Source: Desulfobotulus alkaliphilus
GTDB lineage: Bacteria; Desulfobacterota; Desulfobacteria; Desulfobacterales; ASO4-4
NCBI RefSeq assembly: GCF_007830435.1
Contig: NZ_VLLC01000007.1
Location: 62,001 to 126,000 of the forward strand
Length of the DNA: 64,000 nucleotides
Reading direction: 5' to 3'
The notes beneath the pieces are model-generated. The model did not search any database and was not told the origin of the DNA. It was given only the letters and a program-made list of their open reading frames with translations. Below are positions 8,588-15,506 of the stretch, in pieces (the first letter of the stretch is position 1; each line of letters opens with the position of its first letter). The translations under genes were made by a program, and so were the position numbers.

Positions 8588-9082
8588 TCACTGTCCGAAA
8601 CGCACGAGACGGACCCGGTAGTTGCCTCTCTTGCTGCCGTAGTGGTCATGACCGCTGCAGAAAGAGAGGAACCACGCAGAGTTACTATAGTTGGCATGGG
8701 GCGAGGAAGACCAAAACCAGCCACCACCAGGAAAAATATTTGTATCATGTGGGGCCAGGGTTTTCAGCTCATTAAAGGTTGGAACCCGGAATCCATCCGA
8801 AGCTGTTATCCGCACTGCATCATCCCATTTTCCTCTCCAAGCTGTTCCGCTACAGCCTGAACCTGTCCAGCTTTGACCATAGGGACAGCGCTGCCATTCA
8901 AGCCCTGTGGTATTGTCCCGAACAATGGAGCCATTACTTCCGGCAACCTCTGGAAACCGGGAAAAATCCGGTTTTCCGGCTGCCTGCACAACTCCTGCAA
9001 CACAGAAAACCATCATCACCCCAAGAAAAACCACCATATTTTCCCTGTAACACCCCTTCACCTGAACCGTATTTTTCTTCAT
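8588..9082 (-). CDS. Secreted DUF1566 (Lcl-like, C-type-lectin fold) protein, copy 1
   Basis: A 164-aa protein. The start is ATG 9082, preceded by AAGGAAAAGACC. Residues 1-36 are a signal peptide (basic start, long hydrophobic core, cut after VQAA). The mature part has the DUF1566 hallmarks GSIVRDNTTGLEWQRC, KWDDAVRI, GFRVPTFNELKTL, FWSSSP and a final RVRLVRFGQ. This family has a C-type-lectin-like fold used for surface binding. Two more copies follow at 10527 and 11489. They are nearly the same up to FPG, and then differ at many single codons (here GGW FWSSSP HANYSNSAW). That pattern is described in the findings. The ligand is unknown. Confidence 0.85.
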   Translation of the reverse strand: MKKNTVQVKGCYRENMVVFLGVMMVFCVAGVVQAAGKPDFSRFPEVAGSNGSIVRDNTTGLEWQRCPYGQSWTGSGCSGTAWRGKWDDAVRITASDGFRVPTFNELKTLAPHDTNIFPGGGWFWSSSPHANYSNSAWFLSFCSGHDHYGSKRGNYRVRLVRFGQ

Positions 9083-9162
9083 GGTCTTTTCCTTTCTTAA
9101 TTGTTTCTGCAATACTCTCCTTCGCCATAAAACCTTTTAATTCTGACCCTTAAAAAACAATT

Positions 9163-9330
9163 CTATAGGCCATCTTCGCTGATATAATAAGCTTTTGCAA
9201 CAAGCATACCATAATAAGGATTGCCTATATATACGGATAATGGCCCTGCTAAGGTTGAACGAGCAGACCTGCTACCGCCAACATAGCTGCCACATGCCAA
9301 CAAGCTTACCATCCACCACCATTTGCCCAT
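9163..9330 (-). CDS. Small tryptophan-rich putative lipoprotein of the DUF1566 cassette
   Basis: A 55-aa frame from ATG 9330 to TAG 9163. It begins MGKWWWMVSLLACGSYVGGS: a lysine, a short hydrophobic run and a lipobox-like LLAC, so it may be lipidated at Cys13. It ends GMLVAKAYYISEDGL. It lies 80 bases upstream of DUF1566 copy 1 on the same strand. The same DNA stands in front of copies 2 and 3, but there the frame is broken, which supports a once-functional gene kept with DUF1566. The open frame continues upstream without a start (..SFTPAFV), matching the longer version at 12308. No known family. Confidence 0.45.
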   Translation of the reverse strand: MGKWWWMVSLLACGSYVGGSRSARSTLAGPLSVYIGNPYYGMLVAKAYYISEDGL

Positions 9331-9427
9331 GACAAAGGCCGGAGTAAAACTAACAACGTGAAGGCTGCCCTTTACCGCTTTGCATTCCGATTAAAATATG
9401 ACCCGAATGGCATTGGCACTCGCTGAT

Positions 9428-9541
9428 TCAGACGAAATAACCAGGAAACCAAATATCCTGCTGTCTGGCACGAACCGGCCAAACGTCATCATTAAAGATC
9501 TTATCACCGCAGCCCACGAACACGATCCAGACAAGCGCCAT
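9428..9541 (-). CDS. Possible 37-aa lipoprotein
   Basis: From ATG 9541 the minus strand reads MALVWIVFVGCGDKIFNDDV and ends at TGA 9428. The hydrophobic run followed by VGC and polar residues resembles a lipoprotein signal, but there is no basic n-region and no clear ribosome site. An earlier GTG at 9559 is possible. It lies directly downstream of the acetolactate decarboxylase gene. It may be a degraded gene. Apart from this, the stretch 9331-9609 shows nothing. Confidence 0.22.
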   Translation of the reverse strand: MALVWIVFVGCGDKIFNDDVWPVRARQQDIWFPGYFV

Positions 9542-9609
9542 ACTGCTGAGCGCAGGCACTGGAAACTGGAAGACCAATAAAAATTCACCTGAACCTCATG
9601 CCTTCCATC

Positions 9610-10338
9610 TTAGCGCTCCGCACTCTCCAGATCCTTTTCCGTATCCCGCTGAAAATCGCAGGTCAGGTAATCAAAACTCATCGGCAGCCCCAGCTCCAGC
9701 GTGGTCAGAAACTGTATGCCTGCGGTGATGCCGTCGGGGCAGCATTCCAGCAGGTGACCGCCGCTTTTCCGGTCTGCGGAGAGAAAGTGCAGGTGCATGC
9801 CGGGAACACTCAGCGATCCCATGAAGGGCGGCGTGTAAAAGCCCACCAGGGAGCCTTCAGTATCTGTGTACTCAAAAACCGGCTGATCCTTTGCCACTTC
9901 AGCCAGCGGACGGTAGTTTTCCTGACGGGGCACGGAACGGACCCTGATCCGGCTGAAGCGGCCATCTACCCGGATGGCGTAGAAGATGTTGGGGGAAGGG
10001 AGCAGGCTGTTCAGCCAGTCCAGAAATGCGGGATAATTGCAGGCCTTCTCAAGCCGGTCATGACTCACCGGACGATAAAAGGCCACGCAGGAAAAAGGGG
10101 TCAGGGCGTCGTCAGACACCTGTGCAGCCTTGCCGTCAGAAGTGATCTGGTAGATCTCGTTATCCAGCATCACCATCTCACCATCCAGATGGTCAAAGGT
10201 ACCCAGGCCAAAGTCGCCGTGCTGCTTGATCTCGGCAAGGGGAATTTTCTGCTGGTAGATCCCCTCCACCAGTGCGTTAACCGGGGCACAGAAGTAGATC
10301 CGGTCATTACGGGGGGCGGACTGCATGGCTGCTGTCAT
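9610..10338 (-). CDS. budA: Alpha-acetolactate decarboxylase
   Basis: A 242-aa enzyme that decarboxylates (S)-2-acetolactate to (R)-acetoin, the step before 2,3-butanediol, and can also divert acetolactate away from branched-chain amino-acid synthesis. The family's metal site is visible: MHLHFLSADRKSGGHLLEC carries the three zinc-ligand histidines (HxH, then H). GTFDHLDGEMVMLD near residue 48 is the typical N-terminal block. Length matches the family. The start is ATG 10338, six bases after AGGAG. A GTG at 10341 would be too close. No acetolactate synthase or butanediol dehydrogenase is nearby. The gene sits alone between DUF1566 cassettes 1 and 2, with an SPFH fossil just upstream, so it may have been moved here by recombination. 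Confidence 0.92.
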   Translation of the reverse strand: MTAAMQSAPRNDRIYFCAPVNALVEGIYQQKIPLAEIKQHGDFGLGTFDHLDGEMVMLDNEIYQITSDGKAAQVSDDALTPFSCVAFYRPVSHDRLEKACNYPAFLDWLNSLLPSPNIFYAIRVDGRFSRIRVRSVPRQENYRPLAEVAKDQPVFEYTDTEGSLVGFYTPPFMGSLSVPGMHLHFLSADRKSGGHLLECCPDGITAGIQFLTTLELGLPMSFDYLTCDFQRDTEKDLESAER

Positions 10339-10383
10339 CACGTTCTCCTTTGATACGCGGTGAATGGAAGAAATGTATCCCGA

Positions 10384-10470
10384 TCAGAAGGGCCACAGCG
10401 ATATCTTGATGACGGATTCCGGCTGCTCACCCCGCAGCATGATTGCGATAATCTCCGGGATATGGGGTAA
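10384..10470 (-). pseudogene. SPFH-domain gene fossil, second copy
   Basis: The minus strand reads LPHIPEIIAIMLRGEQPESV and stops at 10384. This is the same segment as at 8109-8307 ([16 protein letters not shown]) and typical of SPFH/Band-7 proteins. Only about 28 residues remain. It lies between DUF1566 copy 2 and the acetolactate decarboxylase gene. Confidence 0.4.
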
Positions 10471-10526
10471 CCATGGGCATGCCTACAACTCTCTGGAAGT
10501 CATTTTTTTTTGCAAAAAAACCAAAA

Positions 10527-11027
10527 TCACTGGCCGACACGCACAAGGCGCACCTGGCCGTAGTTGGGCTTGCGGCCGTAGTAGTGGACACGGCCATCGT
10601 TGAAATGGAGGCCCCACGCAAAGTTACTATGGCCGACATCGGGCGAGGAAGACCAAAAGTAGTAATCACCAGGAAAAATACTTAGATCATATGGGGCAAG
10701 AGTTTTCAGCTCATCAATGGTCGGGAGCCGAAATCCACCCGAAGCTGTTATCCGCACGGCATCATCCCACTTTCCTTCCCAGATAGTTCCGCTACAGCCT
10801 GAACCTGTCCAGCTCTCACCATAGGCACAGCGATGCCATTCAAGACCTGTGTTATTGTCCCGGACAATGGAGCCATTGCTTCCTTCTACCTCCTGAAACC
10901 GGGGAGGCGGCTGGGGTTTTTCCGCTGCCTGTACGGCTCCTGCAATACAGAAAAACACCAGTATTCCCAGAGAAAGCAGTAAATTATTTCTGAAAGCCCC
11001 CTTCTCCTGAATCGTTTTTTTCTTCAT
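10527..11027 (-). CDS. Secreted DUF1566 (Lcl-like) protein, copy 2
   Basis: A 166-aa protein with signal peptide (residues 1-35, cut near VQAAEK). It has the same core as copy 1: GSIVRDNNTGLEWHRC, KWDDAVRI, GFRLPTIDELKTL, FWSSSP and RLVRVGQ. The variable stretch reads DYYFWSSSPDVGHSNFAWGL, against GGW..HANYSNSAWFL in copy 1. The start is ATG 11027 behind AAAAGGAAAAGACC, as in the other copies. It probably forms a surface or periplasmic binding protein. There is no terminator like those of copies 1 and 3. Instead an SPFH fossil follows, so its 3' flank has been replaced. Confidence 0.85.
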   Translation of the reverse strand: MKKKTIQEKGAFRNNLLLSLGILVFFCIAGAVQAAEKPQPPPRFQEVEGSNGSIVRDNNTGLEWHRCAYGESWTGSGCSGTIWEGKWDDAVRITASGGFRLPTIDELKTLAPYDLSIFPGDYYFWSSSPDVGHSNFAWGLHFNDGRVHYYGRKPNYGQVRLVRVGQ

Positions 11028-11105
11028 GGTCTTTTCCTTTTTAAAAATGATTCTTCAGCAGTTTCGACATCAAAGCTTTTGATTCTGACCCTTAAAAAAA
11101 CAGTT

Positions 11106-11260
11106 TCATGGGCCATGTTCGCTGATAGAATTAAGATTTTTTGCAACAAGCATACCAGAATGAGGATTGCCTGTTCCTGCGGATTATGGCCCTGTGATAA
11201 ATAAAAAAGACTACCTCGTTGCCACCAAGAAAAAAGCACATATGACAACAAAGTTGCCAT
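11106..11260 (-). pseudogene. Broken copy of the small Trp-rich gene before DUF1566 copy 2
   Basis: The DNA aligns with 9163-9330. The conserved ending is still readable (GMLVAKNLNSISEHGP, stop at 11106), but the first half has shifted frame and no intact start or lipobox remains. The position relative to DUF1566 copy 2 is the same as in cassette 1. Confidence 0.4.
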
Positions 11261-11378
11261 GATAGGGAAAAAGATCCGACCGCCTTTATTGTTAAAAATA
11301 TCTTCGAAACAGATATGCTTATGGTCTTATCAGGTTTTGTAAGACCCCCCTGAAAAAAAGGCAATTTTTTTGAAGAAA

Positions 11379-11416
11379 AAAGGTTCTACAGTCCTGAAAA
11401 AACCGTAAAACCTTTC
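11379..11416 (-). terminator. Terminator after DUF1566 copy 3
   Basis: Minus strand AAAGGTTTTACGGT pairs with ACTGTAGAACCTTT and is followed by T residues. It is homologous to the hairpin at 8312-8353. Confidence 0.6.
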
Positions 11417-11488
11417 TTTTATCAATAAATTCCCTTGCCTTTTATAATTTCATGGGGGAATCCTACCCTTGCTGGCCAAAAGCCAGAA

Positions 11489-11980
11489 TCACTGTCCGGC
11501 ACGCACGAGGCGGAGCTGGCCGTAGTAGCCCTTGCTGCCGCTGGCGACAACGCCGTAGCCGAAATGGAGGTGCCACACCGCACCGTCACTGCGGCCGGCG
11601 TCGGGCGAGGAAGACCAAAATAAGGCACCTCCAGGAAAAATACTTTCATCATATGGGGCAAGAGTTTTCAGCTCATCAATGGACGGAACCCGAAATCCAC
11701 CCGGAGCTTTTATCCGCACTGCATCATCCCACTTTCCTTGCCAGGGAGTTCCGCTACATCCTGAACCTGTCCAGCTCTGACCATGGGGGCAGCGCTGCCA
11801 TTCAAGACCTGTGTTATTGTCCCGGACAATGGAACCACTGCTTCCTTCTACCTCCTGAAACCGTTCTCGCTTCTGGGCTGCCTGAACAGCTCCTGCAACA
11901 CAAAAAACCATCATTACCCCCAGAAGTACCACCATATTTTTTCTGAAACACCCCTTCACCTGAACCCGTTTTTTCTTCAT
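11489..11980 (-). CDS. Secreted DUF1566 (Lcl-like) protein, copy 3
   Basis: A 163-aa protein, third member of the set. Signal peptide residues 1-35 (core MVVLLGVMMVFCVAGAVQAA), then GSIVRDNNTGLEWQRC, KWDDAVRI, GFRVPSIDELKTL, FWSSSP, RLVRAGQ. The variable stretch is GALFWSSSPDAGRSDGAVWH and further differs through GYGVVASGSKGYYGQL. Compared with copy 2 it has one extra codon near GAVW. ATG 11980 is preceded by AAGGAAAAGGTC. The pre-FPG part is closest to copy 2. Expected in the periplasm or on the surface. The ligand is unknown. Confidence 0.85.
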   Translation of the reverse strand: MKKKRVQVKGCFRKNMVVLLGVMMVFCVAGAVQAAQKRERFQEVEGSSGSIVRDNNTGLEWQRCPHGQSWTGSGCSGTPWQGKWDDAVRIKAPGGFRVPSIDELKTLAPYDESIFPGGALFWSSSPDAGRSDGAVWHLHFGYGVVASGSKGYYGQLRLVRAGQ

Positions 11981-12092
11981 GACCTTTTCCTTTCTTAGAA
12001 TGTTTCTGCAATACTTTCCTTCACCATCAACCCTTTAAATTCTGACTTAAAAAACAGTTTCATGGGCCATCTCCGCTGATAAAATTAAGACT

Positions 12093-12308
12093 TTAGCAAC
12101 AAGCATACCAGAATTGAGACTGCCTGTCCTTACGAGAAATGACCCTGCGAATCATTGAAAGGGCAGACTTACTACCGCCAACAAAACGGCCACATGCCAA
12201 CAAGCATGCCATCCACCACCATGTACCCATAAAAAAGCCCGATATCAGTAGGGGGGTGAAAATCAGCATGCCCCATTCGTTAAACACCTTTGCCGGTTGT
12301 TCTTCCAT
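12093..12308 (-). CDS. Small membrane/lipoprotein ORF before DUF1566 copy 3, 3' part frameshifted
   Basis: A 71-aa frame from ATG 12308 (GGAGAG upstream). It overlaps the end of the 242-aa membrane protein gene and so is probably coupled to it. It reads FTPLLISGFFMGTWWWMACL, then LACGRFVGGS, the same core as the 55-aa gene at 9163-9330. Beyond GGSKSAL the frame differs from copy 1. The ancestral ending (GMLVAK..) is found in another frame, so this copy is frameshifted. The hydrophobic stretch would span or anchor in the inner membrane. Confidence 0.4.
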   Translation of the reverse strand: MEEQPAKVFNEWGMLIFTPLLISGFFMGTWWWMACLLACGRFVGGSKSALSMIRRVISRKDRQSQFWYACC

Positions 12309-12991
12309 GGGGACTCTCCTTTTGTGGGATGTGGGATTTCCTGAGGTCTCCTGCTCCGGAGGGGCAGAAGTTCAGGTTTTGCGGATTTTTGGAAAAAACG
12401 GAATACGGCGTAAGGGTCTTCCGGATCAGGGACGTCCTTTTCCTCCATGAAACGCAGGCAGATCAGAAAAAAATCCTCCAGCCTGAGAAAAAGCCCCGTC
12501 AAAAGAACGGGCCAGTATGCTGTTGCCATGGCTGAAATGGCCTGAGGGGTAAAACGATCCTGGGGGTTTTCCGTAAAGGCTTCGGCAAGGAGGGCGGCCA
12601 TATAATGCACCCATGTGAAACAGACGGCGCAGATGAAAAAAAGAACCGCAAAAGCTTGAAATTTTTGGGAGCCCGTAAGACGTTCTCCTGCCGGATCTTC
12701 TGCGGTAAAGGCATGGGGAAAGAAGGGATAGAGACCAAGGCAGGCAAGCAGAATCAGAAGCGTTGACAGAAAGGATGTCACCCAGAAAGCCCAGAAGACG
12801 TCTTCCGCTGTCCAGCCGAAACGTAAGGTCATCCAGAGGGTGAAGGCAAAAAAAGACAGGCTGTCACCCAGCGGGCGGGCGAGCGTGAAAACTCCAGGCG
12901 GGGCCTCCCCTTTGGCTGTGGAGGCTGGGAGGATAAAATTACTTTTTTCTGTCTGTTCAAAAAAACCTCCTTTACGATCTGGCAAAAACAT
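12263..12991 (-). CDS. Polytopic membrane protein of unknown function
   Basis: 242 residues with about four hydrophobic segments (around 45-60, 67-90, 110-135 and 150-170) and a charged cytoplasmic-looking tail (RLEDFFLICLRFMEEKDVPD near 185-205). The layout loosely recalls Yip1-type bacterial membrane proteins, but no firm motif is present. The ATG at 12991 has a poor ribosome site and lies only 29 bases from the end of a mobile element (13021), whose insertion may have removed the original promoter or start. The last 35 residues are proline- and arginine-rich and overlap the next small ORF. Confidence 0.5.
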   Translation of the reverse strand: MFLPDRKGGFFEQTEKSNFILPASTAKGEAPPGVFTLARPLGDSLSFFAFTLWMTLRFGWTAEDVFWAFWVTSFLSTLLILLACLGLYPFFPHAFTAEDPAGERLTGSQKFQAFAVLFFICAVCFTWVHYMAALLAEAFTENPQDRFTPQAISAMATAYWPVLLTGLFLRLEDFFLICLRFMEEKDVPDPEDPYAVFRFFQKSAKPELLPLRSRRPQEIPHPTKGESPWKNNRQRCLTNGAC

Positions 12992-13141
12992 TACAATAGT
13001 TAAAAAAACCTTGAAACCATGTAATTATTCAGCACAGTTTATTCCGCACTGCCAATACTGTAGTTGCAGCAGCTTTGTACTGTTGCAAGGCTCCGCGGCT
13101 ATTTGCAAGTGACATTGCAATCGTTTCGGATCAGAGCTTTG

Positions 13142-13212
13142 TCCGGCACTCAAGCCAAAAACCCAAAGCCTACTATAAAAAACAATAAGCTTTTTCAGGC
13201 TTGAGTGCCGGA
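13142..13212. repeat. 71-bp palindrome-ended mini-element, copy A
   Basis: It begins TCCGGCACTCAAGCC and ends with the exact reverse complement GGCTTGAGTGCCGGA. It is absent from the other two MITE copies at this position, where a few element bases are missing or altered instead. The interior is AT-rich and unlike that of copy B. Confidence 0.75.
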
Positions 13213-13348
13213 GTGCTAATAAGAAGCGGCAAACTGTCTGAGCCGCCACAAAGGCAGCGTGCTGAAGCCTGCCATGGTAATCAAAAAGCTTATCCTGCCT
13301 GTGGCGGGGAGGTTTTTCCGCTTCCGCACAGGGCAAAAAACTCCCCAA

Positions 13349-13419
13349 TCCGGCACTCAAGATCCATAGGCATTTCTGCTCCCGTAAAGGGGCTTGCGTT
13401 TTTCAGCTTGAGTGCCGGA
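13349..13419. repeat. 71-bp palindrome-ended mini-element, copy B
   Basis: It begins TCCGGCACTCAAG and ends CTTGAGTGCCGGA. It has exactly the same length as copy A (71 bp) but a different interior. It replaces a short stretch (about TAAGA) of the MITE seen in the other copies. Confidence 0.75.
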
Positions 13420-13644
13420 TTGCGTCACGGGCAAATAGCCTGGGGCCTGTGCGTCTGTCTTGCAGCTATGGTACTTGGAAAACTGTGCTGAACAGTTACG
13501 AAACCATAATACTTTATCTGACAGGTAACCAAAGACAGGGTCCATGAACTTCAAACGGTCCGCTCATAAAAACTGAATACTGCCCCTGTAAGCCTGCGGT
13601 GCTTGTGTGCTTTTATGAAAAAATGCTCACGTACGGGGAGAAAC

Positions 13645-15309
13645 ATGATGCTGCGCGACAGAGAATCTTTGACCATACTCATTTTTCTGACTGCTGTCCT
13701 GATCTTTACAGGTCTTATCTTTTTTCAGATTCAGGGAGGCTCTTCCGAAGCCAGATCCATCTCCGCAACGGAAGACCCGGCCAAAACACCGGGACACTTC
13801 AGTATCCGGACTGTCACACCGGAAGGCCTGCCCCTGTCCGGGGTAGAAATCACCCTCACAGACAAAAACGTACAGCTCCGGAAAAGCACGGATGCAGACG
13901 GCAGAGCCCGGTTTTCCGATATCCGTGTGCAGCATTTTATCCTAACGGCAAAGGCCGAAGGATTCACAGAAAAATCCGCATGGTTCATGTCAGGAAGCTC
14001 TGAAATCCTCACCCTTGAGCCTGATATTACAAAACATGAAGTGATCCTGCGTCTCCACGGCTCCAACACCATCGGAGCAAAGTATGCTCCGGATCTGGCA
14101 GTCGGGTATCTTGAGAAACTGGGTGCAGAAAACATTCGTACGGAAAAAGGAAACTCTCCGGAGGAGCAGGAGGTTTCCGGCATGTTGGCAGGAAAAAGGC
14201 TTACGGTGGAAATCAAAGCCCATGGTTCTTCCACGGGTTTTGCTTCCTTAAAGGATGGAAGCTGCGACATCGGCATGTCCTCCCGTGAAATCAGAGACCG
14301 TGAGATTCTTGCCCTTCAGCATCTGGGAGACATGAAGGCCGTGGCTTCGGAGCATGTGGTGGGGCTGGACGGCATTGCCATCATCACCCATCCGGCCAAC
14401 AGCCTGGAAACCCTTTCCGTGGATGCCATTGCCGATATCTTTGAAGGACGGATAAGGCGATGGGAAGAAACGGGAAGCCGCCTGAACGGTGGGATCGAAG
14501 TCTATGCCAGAGACGATAAGTCCGGCACCTACGACACCTTCAAGGGCTTGGTGCTGGATAAAAGAAAACTTCACGAAGGAGCAAGACGTTTTGAATCCAA
14601 TGCCCTTCTTTCCGATTCCGTGACCAGAGATATCAACGGTATCGGCTTTACGGGCCTGCCCTATGTCAACCGCGCCAAAGCCCTTGCCGTGGGTACGGAG
14701 GCCGGGGGAGCCATCTTTCCCACCTTCTTCACCGTAGCCACGGAAGACTATCCCCTGTCCCGCAGGCTGTATCTGTACACGGCTGCGGCCCCGGCCAATC
14801 CCCATGTGCTGGATTTCATCCACTACGCCCTTTCCGATGAAGGCCAGAAAAAAGCTGCGGATACGGGCTTTGTGGATCTCAGCATCAAAACCTTTGCTGG
14901 TCTTGTCCCGCCCGGAGATGCCACGACCCAGATCAGCCCTCCTGTGGAAGCCTATGCCAAGGCTGTTCAGGGTGGGTTACGGCTTTCCCTCAACTTCCGC
15001 TTCCGATCCAATGTTTTTGAACTGGACAGCCGGGGCATGCGGGATCTGCAACGGGTGATTGCCTTCCTTGAAAAACCGGAAAACCATGGCAGGGAAGTAC
15101 TGCTTGCGGGCTTTGCTGACAGCCATGGCGCCTATGCCTACAATCAGGAATTGTCCCTGAAACGGGCTCAGGTGGTGGCAGATGCCCTGAAAGCCCGGGG
15201 AGTGTACACGGTTGAGGCCCTTGGTGTCGGTCAGGAGCTGCCCGTGGCTTCCAATGAAACGCCTTCAGGAAGGGCCAGAAACCGGCGGGTGGAAATCTGG
15301 GTGCGGTAG
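13645..15309 (+). CDS. PstS-like phosphate-binding domain fused to an OmpA C-terminal domain
   Basis: 554 residues from ATG 13645 (GGGGAG five bases before). Residues about 8-28 form an uncleaved-looking membrane anchor. About 45-125 is a carboxypeptidase-regulatory-like beta-sandwich (GLPLSGVEITLTD). About 130-420 is a periplasmic PstS-type phosphate-binding domain (LRLHGSNTIGAKYAP, GSSTGFASLKDGSCDIGMSS, ARDDKSGTYDTFK). The last ~115 residues are an OmpA/MotB peptidoglycan-binding domain (NFRFRSNVFELDSRG, LLAGFADSHGAYAYN, LSLKRAQVVADAL, GRARNRRVEIWVR). It is probably a periplasmic phosphate-sensing or scavenging protein held between inner membrane and cell wall. An alkaline phosphatase follows 197 bases downstream. 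Confidence 0.85.
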   Translation: MMLRDRESLTILIFLTAVLIFTGLIFFQIQGGSSEARSISATEDPAKTPGHFSIRTVTPEGLPLSGVEITLTDKNVQLRKSTDADGRARFSDIRVQHFILTAKAEGFTEKSAWFMSGSSEILTLEPDITKHEVILRLHGSNTIGAKYAPDLAVGYLEKLGAENIRTEKGNSPEEQEVSGMLAGKRLTVEIKAHGSSTGFASLKDGSCDIGMSSREIRDREILALQHLGDMKAVASEHVVGLDGIAIITHPANSLETLSVDAIADIFEGRIRRWEETGSRLNGGIEVYARDDKSGTYDTFKGLVLDKRKLHEGARRFESNALLSDSVTRDINGIGFTGLPYVNRAKALAVGTEAGGAIFPTFFTVATEDYPLSRRLYLYTAAAPANPHVLDFIHYALSDEGQKKAADTGFVDLSIKTFAGLVPPGDATTQISPPVEAYAKAVQGGLRLSLNFRFRSNVFELDSRGMRDLQRVIAFLEKPENHGREVLLAGFADSHGAYAYNQELSLKRAQVVADALKARGVYTVEALGVGQELPVASNETPSGRARNRRVEIWVR

Positions 15310-15506
15310 CTCATCTCTTCATCCTCATGCCTCCAGATTTTTCCAGATAAATATCCAAAGAATCCTGATCAAAGAAAAAGGCAGTCATGATTATTTAAAA
15401 CCTTACCTTATGCAAAAAAAACCTTCTTCAAACATTCGCACAACATTACTGGTGTTTGATTCTCAAGGCTGTTTTCATTTTTAATGACCCATAAGGGAGA
15501 ATCACC

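Larger units (their letters stand above)
13021..13499. mobile_element. IS66-like non-autonomous element (MITE), copy 1, with two nested mini-elements
   Basis: The ends are inverted: GTAATTATTCAGCACAGTTT at the left, and the reverse complement of GTAACTGTTCAGCACAGTTT at the right. Direct repeats GAAACCAT flank it on both sides (8-bp target duplication). The same ~345 bp sequence occurs at 23260-23605 and 39027-39371. This copy is 479 bp because two 71-bp palindrome-ended pieces sit inside it. There is no transposase. GTAA termini with 8-bp duplications are characteristic of the IS66 family, so a full IS66 element elsewhere could mobilise it. Confidence 0.85.

Noticed and set aside
8310-12310. 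A template repeat or Avd-like gene for a diversity-generating retroelement inside the cassette region
   Set aside because: All gaps were read on both strands. No reverse transcriptase, Avd-sized helical protein or adenine-rich copy of the variable segment was found.
13025-13360. Possible small protein encoded within the MITE (similar frames in all three copies)
   Set aside because: The frame is not kept intact across copies, and starts and stops differ. Better explained as non-coding element DNA.
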